Shown: positions 19,128-31,000, counted from the first letter of the stretch. The stretch: 64,000 bases of DNA from Thermoflavifilum sp. (GCA_023511875.1 JAIMAQ010000003.1:62001-126000); one strand, 5' to 3'. The notes: generated by a model from the sequence alone, not told the origin. A program made the numbers and translations.

Positions 19128-20927
19128 ATGCCTCGGATTGAGCATATCCGCAATTTCTGTATCATCGCGCATATCGATCATGGAAAAAGTACACTGGCCG
19201 ATCGCTTGCTGGAATTTACCCACACCGTCTCTGAACGAGAGATGCAAGAACAAGTGCTCGACGACATGGAGCTAGAACGTGAGAAAGGTATTACCATCAA
19301 GAGCCATGCCATTCAAATGGAATATCAACTCGAAGGGGAAAACTACATCTTAAACTTGATCGATACGCCAGGACATGTAGACTTTTCCTACGAAGTATCA
19401 CGTGCACTGGCGGCATGTGAAGGAGCATTGTTGCTTGTAGATGCCACCCAAGGTATCCAGGCCCAAACCATATCCAACCTGTATCTGGCATTAGATAATG
19501 ATCTGGAAATCATTCCTGTGATCAACAAGATTGATATGGAAGGGGCAATGATCGAAGAAGTAAAGGATCAAATGAAAGATCTTATTGGTTGCCGGGATGA
19601 AGATATTTTACTGGCTTCTGCTCGCACAGGAGTAGGCGTGGAAGATATTTTAAAAGCTATCGTGCAGCGGATTCCACCCCCAGAAGGTGATGCGGAGGCG
19701 CCTCTTCAAGCGTTGATTTTTGATAGCATGTATAATTCTTTTCGGGGAGTAGTAGCTTATTACCGCGTTTTCAATGGCACTTTGCGAAAAGGCGATAAAG
19801 TGAAATTCGTGAATACCGGCCGCGAATACGATGCTGATGAAGTGGGTATTTTACGCTTGCATATGGAGCCTCGCGATGCCATTAGTGCTGGAAACGTAGG
19901 GTATATCATCACGGGGATTAAGAGCGCCAAAGAAGTACGTGTGGGTGATACCATTACTTTGGTAAATAACCCATGTACAGAAGCCGTTAAGGGCTTTGAA
20001 GAAGTGAAACCAATGGTTTTTGCTGGAATCTTTCCCGTGAATACTGAGGATTATGAAGAACTTCGTGATTGCATGGAAAAATTACAACTCAATGATGCAG
20101 CACTCACTTTTGAACCCGAAACTTCTCAAGCTTTAGGTTTTGGATTTCGCTGCGGCTTTTTAGGCATGTTGCACATGGAAATCGTGCAAGAACGCCTCGA
20201 ACGCGAGTTTCATCAAAGCGTAATCACAACCGTACCCAATGTGAGTTTTATTGCGTATACCACGAAAGGAGAAAAAATAATTGTCAACAATCCATCTCAG
20301 ATGCCCGATCCAAGCCGATTAGAAAAAGTAGAAGAACCATTTATTCGTGCACAAATCATTACCAAGCCCGAATATATTGGCAACATCATGACGCTTTGCT
20401 TGGGTAAAAGAGGCATACTCATTAATCAGCATTACCTTACCCCAACGCGTGTGGAATTGATTTTTGAAATGCCTTTAACAGAAATCGTATTTGATTTTTA
20501 TGATAAACTCAAAAGCCAAACTCGTGGCTATGCTTCATTCGACTACCATCCCATTGGTTATCGAGAAAGCGATATTGTGAAAATGGATATCTTGCTCAAT
20601 GGCGATAAAGTTGATGCTTTGAGTGCTCTCATTCATCGCAGTCGTGCACAAGAATTGGGGCGCAAGCTTTGCGAAAAACTAAAAGAGCTACTACCCAGGC
20701 AACAATTTCAAATTGCTATTCAAGCAGCCATTGGCGCCAAAATCATTGCTCGCGAGAACATTAGTGCATTGCGTAAAGATGTTACTGCTAAATGCTATGG
20801 CGGTGATGTATCTCGTAAACGCAAATTACTAGAAAAACAAAAAGAAGGTAAGAAACGTATGCGGCAAATCGGAAGCGTAGAGGTGCCCCAAGAAGCTTTT
20901 CTAGCTGTACTGAAGATTAACGAATAG
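19128..20927 (+). CDS. lepA: Elongation factor 4 (LepA)
   Basis: Ribosome-associated GTPase that acts on stalled or mistranslocated ribosomes. The 599-residue length is exactly typical. GTPase motifs are G1 AHIDHGKST (about 13-21), G2 EREKGITI, G3 DTPGHVDF and G4 NKID. The LepA-specific C-terminal domain is seen in [21 protein letters not shown] near the end. It is convergent with the sigma-factor gene, with only 15 bases between stop codons and no hairpin seen there. Confidence 0.97.
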   Translation: MPRIEHIRNFCIIAHIDHGKSTLADRLLEFTHTVSEREMQEQVLDDMELEREKGITIKSHAIQMEYQLEGENYILNLIDTPGHVDFSYEVSRALAACEGALLLVDATQGIQAQTISNLYLALDNDLEIIPVINKIDMEGAMIEEVKDQMKDLIGCRDEDILLASARTGVGVEDILKAIVQRIPPPEGDAEAPLQALIFDSMYNSFRGVVAYYRVFNGTLRKGDKVKFVNTGREYDADEVGILRLHMEPRDAISAGNVGYIITGIKSAKEVRVGDTITLVNNPCTEAVKGFEEVKPMVFAGIFPVNTEDYEELRDCMEKLQLNDAALTFEPETSQALGFGFRCGFLGMLHMEIVQERLEREFHQSVITTVPNVSFIAYTTKGEKIIVNNPSQMPDPSRLEKVEEPFIRAQIITKPEYIGNIMTLCLGKRGILINQHYLTPTRVELIFEMPLTEIVFDFYDKLKSQTRGYASFDYHPIGYRESDIVKMDILLNGDKVDALSALIHRSRAQELGRKLCEKLKELLPRQQFQIAIQAAIGAKIIARENISALRKDVTAKCYGGDVSRKRKLLEKQKEGKKRMRQIGSVEVPQEAFLAVLKINE

Positions 20928-20942
20928 TAAGAAAAATAGGAA

Positions 20943-21512
20943 TTAAAAAAATAGATGCGCATATTTGCTCAGCCTACTTCGCAGTATGCGCAAAGCTTTT
21001 CCTATGTGTTTTTCTACCGTATTTATAGATATGTGCATGCGCTCCGCAATTTCTCGATAAGAAAGATGAGCATCTCGGCTTAGCAAAAAAGCCTCTCTAC
21101 ATTGTGGAGAGAGCTGGGCAATAGCATCATCAATTTCCGATTCCATCTCTCTTAAGTATAATTGAGAGAAAGGAGATTCCTCTACCGATTGACCAAGTTT
21201 TTTCTGAATTTTTTCTCTGTAGTAAGCACGCGTGGCTTCCGTTCGCAATACAAACAAAATTTTGTTCCTGAGCGTAGCTAATAAATATGCTTTTACATTT
21301 CCATTTACATCCAATAAATGAGCCTTCAACCAAAGATTCACAAAAACATCTTGTACAATCTCTTCTACTACCTCATTAGAGGGAAGACGTTTATATGCTT
21401 GATGGCATAAGAACCGGTAATACCTATGAAACAGCTCATTGAAGGCTTGTTCATCTCCTTGTTGAATATGTATAAGTAATTCATGATCAGTAGCGTGGGT
21501 AAAGTGCATCAT
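20943..21512 (-). CDS. ECF-type RNA polymerase sigma factor
   Basis: Sigma-70 family, 189 residues from the chosen MMHFTHATDHELL start (the frame extends 30 codons upstream without family resemblance). Region 2 is seen in GDEQAFNELFHRYYRFLCHQA and VVEEIVQDVFVNLW; region 4 is LSPQCREAFLLSRD with the helix-turn-helix SYREIAERMHISINTVEKHI. It belongs to the Bacteroidota FecI-like class that drives SusC/SusD operons. It is divergent from the adjacent fecR gene, 99 bases apart, so one intergenic region probably holds both promoters. It is inferred to act on the downstream SusC operon. Confidence 0.9.
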   Translation of the reverse strand: MMHFTHATDHELLIHIQQGDEQAFNELFHRYYRFLCHQAYKRLPSNEVVEEIVQDVFVNLWLKAHLLDVNGNVKAYLLATLRNKILFVLRTEATRAYYREKIQKKLGQSVEESPFSQLYLREMESEIDDAIAQLSPQCREAFLLSRDAHLSYREIAERMHISINTVEKHIGKALRILRSRLSKYAHLFF

Positions 21513-21611
21513 AACAGATCTTATTGGCAAGCTAAAATTAAAAAATATTTTCCGAGATAATGGCGGAAAGAAAGAAGAGAAGCAATATATATAGTAAAGC
21601 ATAAACCTTCC

Positions 21612-22778
21612 ATGGCATCCGAAAAAAAGTTGAGCAAATTCATTCGCCGCTATCTTTCAGGGAGAGCCTCTGAAAAAGAAAGGCGAGAAGTAGAAAATTG
21701 GTATACATCTTTCGATAAGCTGCCATTAGAATTCATGGATGGCGATGAGAAACAACTTGAAGCATCAGAACAATATAGTATTGCTACTATATGGGAAAAA
21801 ATTAAACAGGCAAAAGCACAGGGTAAAAAATTGGAATGGAGGAAACAGCTACACAAAGTTGCGGCAATACTTCTGATACTCATTCTGTTATCTTCAGGAG
21901 GATATCTTTTTTACTTGTATCGCCATTCTCGCTCAGAACCCATCATTACCCAACAACCTATACAACCCGATTTTAAACCTGGTGGAAATAAAGCCATACT
22001 TCAATTGGCCAATGGCAGCCTCATTTCACTCGATAGTATTCAACAAGGAATAGTGGCTAATCAGGGGGGAGTCCAGGCGATCCAAATGAATACAGGCCAT
22101 CTCGTCTACCAATCTCATGCAACACATTATCGGTCGATAGTGTATAACACGTTGATTGCACCAGCCGGGGGCACTTACGAATTAGAGCTGGCCGATGGCA
22201 CGAAAGTATGGCTAAATGCACGCTCATCCATTCGATTTCCTACCATGTTTGCAGGTAAAGAAAGAGAAGTGGAAATCACGGGTGAGGCCTATTTTGAAGT
22301 TGCCAAAAACCCTTCTAAACCTTTTATAGTTAAAGTAAAAGGTACAACCATTCGGGTATTGGGTACTCACTTTAATGTGATGGCTTACGATGAGGAACCT
22401 ACTACCGTGCAAACCACTTTGCTGGAAGGAAGTGTGCAAATTACATCTGCTGATGGACAAAAAGCCATACTTTCGCCTGGCCAACAAGCTGATATTCAAG
22501 CTCATCATCTCCAAATCTATAATCATGTAAATGTAGACGAAGTAATTGCCTGGAAAAATCATCTATTCTGGTTTGATAATACTGATATTTATTCCGTTAT
22601 GCGGCAACTTGCCAGGTGGTACGACGTCAAGATTATCATGAAAGATTCTATTCCAGATTTATTTACAGGATCCATTCCTCGAAATCTAAGCTTTTCAGAA
22701 GTAATCCATATACTACAACAAACCGGAAGCTTGCATTACGTTGTAGTAGGTCAGCGTACTGTAGTTATTATGCGATAA
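21612..22778 (+). CDS. FecR-family anti-sigma factor
   Basis: A 388-residue inner-membrane regulator. The cytoplasmic N-terminus (about 1-80, KFIRRYLSGRASEKERREVENW) would hold the sigma factor. One membrane segment follows at about 85-102 (VAAILLILILLSSGGYLFYLY). The periplasmic part has the FecR domain (about 175-275, with GGTYELELADGTKVWLNARS and GEAYFEVAKNPSKPF) and a C-terminal DUF4974/STN-binding-like domain (about 315-388). It precedes an STN-bearing SusC, so it is expected to receive a substrate signal from that transporter and control the divergent sigma factor. Confidence 0.92.
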   Translation: MASEKKLSKFIRRYLSGRASEKERREVENWYTSFDKLPLEFMDGDEKQLEASEQYSIATIWEKIKQAKAQGKKLEWRKQLHKVAAILLILILLSSGGYLFYLYRHSRSEPIITQQPIQPDFKPGGNKAILQLANGSLISLDSIQQGIVANQGGVQAIQMNTGHLVYQSHATHYRSIVYNTLIAPAGGTYELELADGTKVWLNARSSIRFPTMFAGKEREVEITGEAYFEVAKNPSKPFIVKVKGTTIRVLGTHFNVMAYDEEPTTVQTTLLEGSVQITSADGQKAILSPGQQADIQAHHLQIYNHVNVDEVIAWKNHLFWFDNTDIYSVMRQLARWYDVKIIMKDSIPDLFTGSIPRNLSFSEVIHILQQTGSLHYVVVGQRTVVIMR

Positions 22779-22826
22779 AAATAAAATGTAAATGATGATG
22801 TTCATTAATGGGCCATAAAATAAATA

Positions 22827-22852
22827 CCGGATCCTGATGTGAAAAGGATCCG
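22827..22852 (+). other. Hairpin between fecR and susC
   Basis: Perfect 8-bp inverted repeat CCGGATCC (22827-22834) / GGATCCGG (22845-22852) with a ten-base loop, in the 135-base gap. No T-run follows, so it is not a standard terminator. It may be an operator, an attenuator or an mRNA processing/stability structure. Confidence 0.45.
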
Positions 22853-22913
22853 GCGCACCGAGTTAAACAATACAAATAGACCGAGATTGATTATTTAACT
22901 CAAATACAAAGCT

Positions 22914-25900
22914 ATGCTATTATTTGCTCTTTACAAAGACGTTAGAGGGAATACTTCTTCTCTTCACAAAGCTTTCTTGATCATGAAACTTGCCTCTATT
23001 CTTCTCCTACTCGCTTGCATACAGGTTAGTGCAGCGAGTTATGGGCAGCAGGTAACGATCACAGGCAAGCACCTAAGTTTGCCACATATTTTCAGAGAAA
23101 TCCGTAAACAAACGGGGTATCATTTTGTCTACACCAATAAAACTATTCAGCGAGCTAGGCCAGTAGACATCGATATAAAGAATGCTCCTCTGGAAGAAGC
23201 TCTTCGCCAATGTTTTTCTCAACAACCACTTAGTTATGTGATTGAAGACAAAGTAATTATCGTTGCCCCTAAAACATTTACATCAGACCATCAAGTAAAG
23301 CCCATTCTTCAGGAACCTATTGAGGGAGTAGTAGTCGACTCATCAACTCAACAACCTTTAAGTGGAGTAAGCATTCACATAAAAGGCACAAATACAGGTA
23401 CTATTACCGATGCAAATGGACATTTTAGTATAGAATTGCCTGAAGAAGCCACTACTTTAGTAATTAGTTATATTGGCTATGAACGAAAAGAAATATCCAT
23501 AAATGGATCAAAGTTTCTACGCATTTCTCTTGTACCAACTGTTGTTGGGCTCAATCAGCTGGTAGTAGTGGGATATGGCGTACAGAAAAAGGAAGACTTA
23601 ACAGGATCATTAACCACATTAAATACAGAAGATCTAACAAAACGTCAAGTAGCCTCTACAAGCAATATACTGATAGGTGTTGCTCCAGGAGTATCTGTCA
23701 CTCAACAATCGGGTAAGCCAGGTGGAGATGGTGCAAGTATCATGATTAGAGGTGTAGGATCGATTTATTCATCAACTGCTCCACTTATTCTTGTCGACAA
23801 TGTTCCCATGAGTTTAGATGCTATTGATCCAAATGATATTGAAAGCATAACCATACTCAAAGATGCAGCCTCTACAGCCATTTTTGGTTCTCGTGCAGCG
23901 AACGGCGTAATCTTAATCACCACCAAAAGAGGCGAAGGACAAGGAGTACATATTGCTTATAATGGATTTATTTCGAAACAAAAACCTACTAACCTCCCTA
24001 AAAAAGTAGATGCGGTTACCCATATGGAAATGGTAAATGTAGCGCATCAAAATACAACAGGTAATCCCAATTCATATGTGTTTGACCCTGCTCTCATACA
24101 AGAATACAAAACCCATCCTGCAGATAATTTTAAGTATTTTAACACCGATTGGGAAAAAGCTATTCTTACCAATTCGGGATTGATGCAAAATCATAACCTC
24201 AATTTAACTGTTGGTAGTGATAAGATTAAACTATTTGCTGGAGGAACATTTTTAAATCAAGAAGGGCTTACCGCAAACACTTATTATAGAAAATATGATT
24301 TCAGGACCAATATGGATATTCAACTATCCAAAAAACTTTCCTTACATGGGGATATTGTTTATAACCACTCTACTCGCCATTATCCGGGACAAGCAACCCC
24401 AGAATTTATTATCAGGCAAATGTTGGGAATGCCTGCAATTGGCCCAGGAAAGTTTGCAGAAGGCAAATATGGCGATGCAGGGCAAAGTAACAAAAGAAAC
24501 CCCATTGGTCAGGCTGAACACGGAGGATTTAATGAGGCACAGTTGCCATCCACGGTTTTAAAAGCTGCTTTTACGTATAAGCCATTTAAAGGATTCGAAT
24601 TATATGGATTTTTCGCAAATAATAATTTTTCTGCTCATGGAAAAAACTTTCTGCAAAACTATGCCGTGTATAAGCCAGATTATGTTACCAATACTTTAAT
24701 CTTTGATAGTTATTATCCTGGACAAAATTCTATTTCTGAATCTTATAGCGAGGGAAGAGATAACTTGTATACCCTACAAGGAACCTTTGAGAAATATTTT
24801 TCTGTTCATTATTTTAAAATACTCGGAGGCTTCCAGGCAGAGGATGTAACCTATCAGTCTTTCAGTGCATCAAGATCTAATTTACCATATGATCAACCCT
24901 ATTTAACAGTAGGAACTGCCAATTTTAACAATAGTAGCAGTATTTCTCAAAATGCCTTGGCCGGGTTTTATGGTCGAATAAATTATGCTTACGCCGATAA
25001 GTATTTGATTGAGTTAAACGGCAGATACGATGGGTCATCAAGATTCTCTCAAGAAGCCCATAAACAATGGGGCTTCTTTCCATCTGCTTCTGCTGGTTGG
25101 ATATTGTCAAAAGAAAAGTTTTTTTATCCCGTATTAAAATACATCGATTTTCTAAAGATAAGAGGATCCTACGGTGTACTGGGCAACCAAAGCATTGGCA
25201 GCAACTATCCATTTGTGGCTTCGTTGAGTAGTAGCTCTTCTCTTGGTTATTATTTTAATAATACATTTACATCGGGAGTAGCCCAGCTGGTTTCCGCTAA
25301 CCCAGAGATCACGTGGGAACGGTCTAAACAATTAGATATAGGCCTGGATATGGAAATGTTTCGTTCATTATCCATCACATTCGATTACTATAAACGAAAA
25401 ATATCTCACATGTTATTGGTAAGGCCTATCCCCAGCTTCGTTGGCCTGGGTGCTCCTTACGTAAATGCAGGGGCTATGCAAAATATCGGCTGGGAAACAT
25501 CTGTACAATATCATTATTCTACTTCCAACTTTAAGCTTAATGTTTCGGGTAATCTCTCTGATGTAAAGAACAAAGTATTGGACTTAGGAGGACAAGACAT
25601 TGCAGAAGGACTGTTGTTTTCTACTCCAGGAAAGCCTTTGAGATCTTATTATGGTTACATCGCTGAAGGACTTTTCCAAAGTACAGATGAAGTAGCCAAT
25701 TGGGCTTTTCAAGATCCTAAAACAAGTCCGGGTGACATCAAATACAAGGACATAAGTGGCCCTGATGGAAAACCAGATGGGAAAATTGATGGATATGATC
25801 GTGTGATATTGGGTGATAATTATCCTCACTATGAGTATGGAATGGGTATCGATGCATCGTATAAAGGTTTTGACTTTAGTATTTTCATTCAAGGTGTAGC

Positions 25901-26303
25901 AAAAAGAAAAAACTATATCAGTGGTACAGGCGCATGGGCATTTTATTCGGCCGATTTTATAGCTACAGCCTACGAATGGCAGAAAGATTATTGGACGCCC
26001 CAAAATCCTCACGCTAAATATCCCAGGCTAACAGAAAATTTAGACATTAATTGGAAAAATTCGAGCTATTGGTTGTATAATGGTGCTTACATGAGGTTAA
26101 AAAACATATCACTGGGCTATTCTATTCCTAATAGCATACTGAAAAAGCTAAACGTAAGCCAGATTCGGGTATATATCAGTGCTCTTAATTTGTTTACGAT
26201 ATCTCATTATGCACCTGGATTTGATCCGGAGATCAATAACGTAAACGGAGAATTTTATCCGATTATGAAAACATTTACAGGTGGTGTAAACATTCGTTTC
26301 TAA
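22914..26303 (+). CDS. SusC/RagA TonB-dependent receptor with STN signalling domain
   Basis: Outer-membrane glycan importer of 1129 residues. Signal peptide MKLASILLLLACIQVSAAS begins at residue 24; the longer N-terminus from 22914 is common in this group, but an alternative start is 22983. Order: STN domain (about 45-110), a CarboxypepD_reg-like domain (about 133-210), the TonB-box-like LVVVGYGVQKKEDLTGSL (about 213-230), plug (about 230-330, with DPNDIESITILKDAASTAIFGSRAANG) and a 22-strand-type barrel ending FTGGVNIRF. The STN domain marks a receptor that also signals to FecR. susD starts 11 bases downstream. Codon use becomes AGA-rich from here on. Confidence 0.96.
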   Translation: MLLFALYKDVRGNTSSLHKAFLIMKLASILLLLACIQVSAASYGQQVTITGKHLSLPHIFREIRKQTGYHFVYTNKTIQRARPVDIDIKNAPLEEALRQCFSQQPLSYVIEDKVIIVAPKTFTSDHQVKPILQEPIEGVVVDSSTQQPLSGVSIHIKGTNTGTITDANGHFSIELPEEATTLVISYIGYERKEISINGSKFLRISLVPTVVGLNQLVVVGYGVQKKEDLTGSLTTLNTEDLTKRQVASTSNILIGVAPGVSVTQQSGKPGGDGASIMIRGVGSIYSSTAPLILVDNVPMSLDAIDPNDIESITILKDAASTAIFGSRAANGVILITTKRGEGQGVHIAYNGFISKQKPTNLPKKVDAVTHMEMVNVAHQNTTGNPNSYVFDPALIQEYKTHPADNFKYFNTDWEKAILTNSGLMQNHNLNLTVGSDKIKLFAGGTFLNQEGLTANTYYRKYDFRTNMDIQLSKKLSLHGDIVYNHSTRHYPGQATPEFIIRQMLGMPAIGPGKFAEGKYGDAGQSNKRNPIGQAEHGGFNEAQLPSTVLKAAFTYKPFKGFELYGFFANNNFSAHGKNFLQNYAVYKPDYVTNTLIFDSYYPGQNSISESYSEGRDNLYTLQGTFEKYFSVHYFKILGGFQAEDVTYQSFSASRSNLPYDQPYLTVGTANFNNSSSISQNALAGFYGRINYAYADKYLIELNGRYDGSSRFSQEAHKQWGFFPSASAGWILSKEKFFYPVLKYIDFLKIRGSYGVLGNQSIGSNYPFVASLSSSSSLGYYFNNTFTSGVAQLVSANPEITWERSKQLDIGLDMEMFRSLSITFDYYKRKISHMLLVRPIPSFVGLGAPYVNAGAMQNIGWETSVQYHYSTSNFKLNVSGNLSDVKNKVLDLGGQDIAEGLLFSTPGKPLRSYYGYIAEGLFQSTDEVANWAFQDPKTSPGDIKYKDISGPDGKPDGKIDGYDRVILGDNYPHYEYGMGIDASYKGFDFSIFIQGVAKRKNYISGTGAWAFYSADFIATAYEWQKDYWTPQNPHAKYPRLTENLDINWKNSSYWLYNGAYMRLKNISLGYSIPNSILKKLNVSQIRVYISALNLFTISHYAPGFDPEINNVNGEFYPIMKTFTGGVNIRF

Positions 26304-26314
26304 ATTATTAAGCC

Positions 26315-28024
26315 ATGAAGACAACACTATATGCCATAGCTTCGATTTTGATCTTATCGAGTTGCAATAAATATCTAGATAAGCAACCATTAGATCAACC
26401 CGTAACCACGAATTATTACGTAAATCAAGATCAAATCTTCCAAGGGCTAACTGGAGTATACAATTCCACTTATTGGACCGTGGGATTAAATATTCCCATA
26501 CAAGTATTATATGATTTATATACAGAAATAGGCGTGGAGCGTTATCCCGGTATTGCCAGTGGAAGCTTCGATGCTACTAATGGCACCATTGCTTCGGCAT
26601 GGAGCTATATGTACAGTACAATCGCTCGCGCTAATGCTTTATTGGATGGAATGAAAAGAGGTAAAAACAATACACCTAGTAATATCTATAACCAATATGA
26701 GGCAGAAGCAAAGGTCTTAAGGGCATGGGCTTATTATAATTTGATTGGGCTTTATGGAGATGTGCCTTATTATACTACTCCTCTAGTACCTAGTCAGTTT
26801 TATGTATTGAAACGAACAGATCGTAACCTAATAGCCGATTCTTTAATGAATGATTTGGATGATGCCGCATCTAATTTAGATTGGTATAGCCCCCAAAGAG
26901 GAAGAGTAAACAAAGGCGTGGCATTGGGTCTAAAAGCTAAAATAGCTATGTTGGTTGGTAAATACGATATTGCAGCAAACGCTGCTAACGCCGTTATTCA
27001 AAGTGGTGCATATGGACTAAATCCCAATTATGGTGCATTGTTTACTCGTGCTGGGCAAGATGCAAATGTCAATAACGAAATTATGTTTCTGCTGCCCCTT
27101 CCCGATGATCAACAATATCCTGTTACATATGTGGGCCTGGGGCAAGGATCAAGAAATGTAGGAGGCCAATGTGGACGATTCCCTACCCAACAACTAGTAG
27201 ATAAATTTGAATGTATAGACGGAAAAAGAATTGACCAATCGCCCTTATACGATCCAGCCAATCCTTCTAAAAATAGAGATCCTAGGCTGCATTGGACAGT
27301 TACGATGAATGGAGATACAATCGCAGGCCTTGCAGGCGGTGCAAAAAAAAGATGTGTGTATAATATTTATGATCCCACAACTTCCTTTTATAATTACTCA
27401 AACGGAACTTGGCAAAATCTTACCAACAATGATGTATCTAATCCATTCGGCCCCGTAAAAAATGGAGTGGGATATTTGTGGGCAAAATATAGCTACGACA
27501 TAAATCAAGACTTCTTTAAATCTAAAACCGGATTCATCTATATGAGATATGCTGAGATTTTACTTACCTATGCTGAAGCAAAAATAGAACTGGGTCAAAT
27601 TGATGCTTCCGTAATCGCTGCCATCAATCAAGTTAGAAATAGGGCTGGAATGCCCAACGTAGATCCATCAATAATTGGAAATCAAAATAAAATGAGACAA
27701 TTGGTTAGGCGAGAAAAAATCGTTGAATTAGCTAATGAAGGCATTCATTTATTTGACATGAGAAGATGGAACACAGGAAAAATTGTTCTGAACGATTATG
27801 TTTGGGGAGCCTCACTTAGCAAAACCAACCCTGCACCAATTCCTTCATTTGGAGCTCCGGGAAGTTTCACTGATCTAAATGATATAGCAGATTATTCAAA
27901 TGGAAACGGACTTAGATTCAAAAGAGAACTGCGTAGTTTTCAAGATCCGAAGAACAATCTATGGCCAATACCACAAAGAGAGCTAGATTTAGATAAGAAT
28001 CTTACTCAAAACACAGGATGGTAA
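26315..28024 (+). CDS. SusD/RagB outer-membrane substrate-binding lipoprotein
   Basis: A 569-residue lipoprotein that caps the SusC channel and binds glycan at the cell surface. The signal peptide ends in the lipobox ILSSC (Cys17), followed by NKYLDKQPLDQ, the classic SusD N-terminus. TPR-like helices include AEAKVLRAWAYYNLIGLYGDVPYYTTP (about 130-155), and the C-terminal RagB block contains YMRYAEILLTYAEAKIELGQ and REKIVELANEGIHLFDMRRW. It is 11 bases after susC and 26 bases before the flavoprotein gene, in one operon. Substrate is not readable from sequence. Confidence 0.96.
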   Translation: MKTTLYAIASILILSSCNKYLDKQPLDQPVTTNYYVNQDQIFQGLTGVYNSTYWTVGLNIPIQVLYDLYTEIGVERYPGIASGSFDATNGTIASAWSYMYSTIARANALLDGMKRGKNNTPSNIYNQYEAEAKVLRAWAYYNLIGLYGDVPYYTTPLVPSQFYVLKRTDRNLIADSLMNDLDDAASNLDWYSPQRGRVNKGVALGLKAKIAMLVGKYDIAANAANAVIQSGAYGLNPNYGALFTRAGQDANVNNEIMFLLPLPDDQQYPVTYVGLGQGSRNVGGQCGRFPTQQLVDKFECIDGKRIDQSPLYDPANPSKNRDPRLHWTVTMNGDTIAGLAGGAKKRCVYNIYDPTTSFYNYSNGTWQNLTNNDVSNPFGPVKNGVGYLWAKYSYDINQDFFKSKTGFIYMRYAEILLTYAEAKIELGQIDASVIAAINQVRNRAGMPNVDPSIIGNQNKMRQLVRREKIVELANEGIHLFDMRRWNTGKIVLNDYVWGASLSKTNPAPIPSFGAPGSFTDLNDIADYSNGNGLRFKRELRSFQDPKNNLWPIPQRELDLDKNLTQNTGW

Positions 28025-28050
28025 GTTAATTCTAAATAAGCCACTCAATC

Positions 28051-31000
28051 ATGTATATTCATGGAGATGAAAAGAAGAAAAGAACTTTTGATGTAATTGT
28101 CGTAGGATCTGGTATTACAGGAGGCTGGGCTGCAAAGGAATTCTGTGAAAACGGATATAAGACCCTGGTTATCGAACGAGGAAGAATGGTAAGGCATATC
28201 GTAGATTATCCTACAGCCTGGAAAGCACCATGGGAACTCCCTTATCGTAATCGCCTGCCCGCCTCCTTTATCAAAGAAAATCCAATCGTCAGTAAATGCT
28301 ATGCATTGGATCAGTCAACCCAACAATTCTTCGTCAAGGATCAAGAACATCCTTATATACAGAAAAAACCTTTTGACTGGATCAGGGGATATCAAGTAGG
28401 AGGTAAATCACTCATCTGGGCAAGGCAAACTCAGCGGTGGAGCGACTTTGAATTTGAAGCACCCGCCCGAGATGGATTTGCAGTCGACTGGCCAATTCGA
28501 TATAAAGATTTAGCACCATGGTATAGCTATGTGGAAAAATTTATAGGAATTAGTGGAAATAGAGACGGAATCATTAATCTACCTGATAGCGAAGTATTAC
28601 CACCTTTTGAACTAAATTGTGTTGAAAAGCATATCCAATCTGCTATACATCAACATTATCGAGATAGACACGTGATTATTGGTAGATGTGCTCATCTTAC
28701 ACAACCACAAGAAATACATATCCAACAACAAAGAAATAGATGCCAGGCCAGAAACTTATGTTATAGAGGTTGCCCATTCGGAGCTTATTTCAGCTCTAAC
28801 GCCTCCACACTTCCATGGGCCGAAAAAACAGGAAATCTTACACTGCTCACAAATACCGTAGTACATAGCATCATTTACGATGAAAAAAAGGGATTGGCTA
28901 CAGGTGTGAGGGTGATAAATGATGAAACGAAACAAATGGAAGAATATTATGCACATGTCATCTTCTTAAATGCTTCTACCTTAAATACGAATTTAATTCT
29001 CTTAAACTCTACTTCTGGAAGATTTCCTAATGGCCTAGGAAATGATAATGGACTATTAGGGCATTATATAGCTTTTCATAATTACAGAGGAAATATATCG
29101 GCTACCTTTGAAGGATATCTAGATAAATATTATTTCGGAAGACGACCTACTACAGCATTCATGCCCTCATTTAGAAATGTGTTTCGGCAAGAAACCGACT
29201 TTTTAAGAGGGTATATGATTGCATTTAGCGCATCACGAGCAGGATGGCAATCGGGAGTAAACGAATCAGGCTTTGGCTCCTCTTTCAAAAATAAAATTTC
29301 TACCCCAGGAATATGGAATGTGTTTATGATGATGCAAGGAGAAACTATCCCCAAATATAGCAATCACGTGCACCTCAGCAAAGATCAAGTAGATCCCTGG
29401 GGAATACCACAACTTGTCATCTCGGTAGATTACGATGATAACGATGTAAAATTGATGAATGACTTTCTTCAACAAGGAGCAGAAATGTTAGAGCTTGCTG
29501 GATGTAAAAATATACATCCATACGACACTCATCAAGCTCCTGGACTAGATATTCATGAAATGGGAGGAGTGCGTATGGGCAACGATCCTAAATCATCTCT
29601 ACTAAATAAGTGGAATCAGTTGCATCATTGTAAAAACGTATTTGTTACCGACGGGGCGTGTATGACATCTGTAGGTAATCAGAATCCATCACTTACATTT
29701 ATGGCACTTACAGCAAGAGCAGCTCATTATGCAATCTCTCGCATGAAAAAAGGAATTGGTTTCTTCATACTCTGGATATTGATGATCTTATCTATATCGG
29801 CACAGGCACAAATATCATCTGTTACCAAACATGTCGATGTGCTGGTAGTAGGAGGTGGTACAGGAGGAGTAGCTGCAGGCATTGAATCTGCAAGAAATGG
29901 CATCAATACCTTAATCGTAGAATCTACACCATGGTTGGGAGGTATGCTTACTTCTGCGGGGGTTAGTGCTACAGATGGCAACGATAAACTGCCTTCTGGT
30001 TTGTGGGAAGAATTTAGACAGGCTTTATATAAACATTATGGAGGTGAAGATAAGCTCTCTACCGGTTGGGTAAGTAATATGTTGTTTGAACCACATGTGG
30101 GAGATAGTATTTTTAAGGCGTTTGCTAAAAGAGAAAAATATTTACAGGTTATTTACGAATATCACCCAATAAAAGTTTTCACACATCATAACAAAGTCAC
30201 AGGTGTAGTTTTTGAGGGGAAAAATGGGGAAAAATTAATCGTATACGCTAAAATTACAATAGATGCAACCGAATTAGGAGATGTATTTGCTATGGCTGGT
30301 TGCCCATATGCTATTGGCATGGATGCAAAATACCAAACAGGAGAATCACTAGCAGTAGACACTCCTAATCATATTATTCAGGATTTAACTTATGTGGCTA
30401 TTCTAAAAGATTATGGCAACCAACCTCATGACACATTCCCAAAGCCTAAGAATTATGATCCAAAAGATTTTTATTGTGCTTGTAAAAATGATTATTGCAC
30501 AAATACTATTTATGATTGTGATAAAATGCTTTCATATGGGAGACTGCCAAACAATAAATATATGATCAATTGGCCTCTACATGGGAATGATATCTATATA
30601 AACGTAGTGGATAGCCCAGATAAGGTCAGGGAAAAGTATTATCAACTCGCCAAAGAAAAAACCCTATCATTTGTATATTTTATTCAGCATGAATTGGGAT
30701 ATAAACATTTAGATTTAGCAAATGATGAGTACCCAACCCCCGATAGATTGCCGTTTATTCCTTATCATAGAGAAGGGAGAAGAGTAGAAGGAATCGTGCA
30801 ATTTAAACTTCAAGAGTTGCAAAACCGATATGTAGATCACCTATACAGAACTTCTATCTCCGTTGGTGATTATCCTATTGATCAACATCATAGCCAAAAT
30901 CCGCAAGCCCCCAAACGCAATTTTCCTCATATCCCATCTTTCAGCGTGCCTATTGGTAGTTTAATCCCTAAAAATATGGATGGACTAATAGTGGCAGAAA

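Noticed and set aside
24295-24561. Extra ORF inside the susC gene
   Set aside because: Out-of-frame shadow of a strongly supported SusC coding region.
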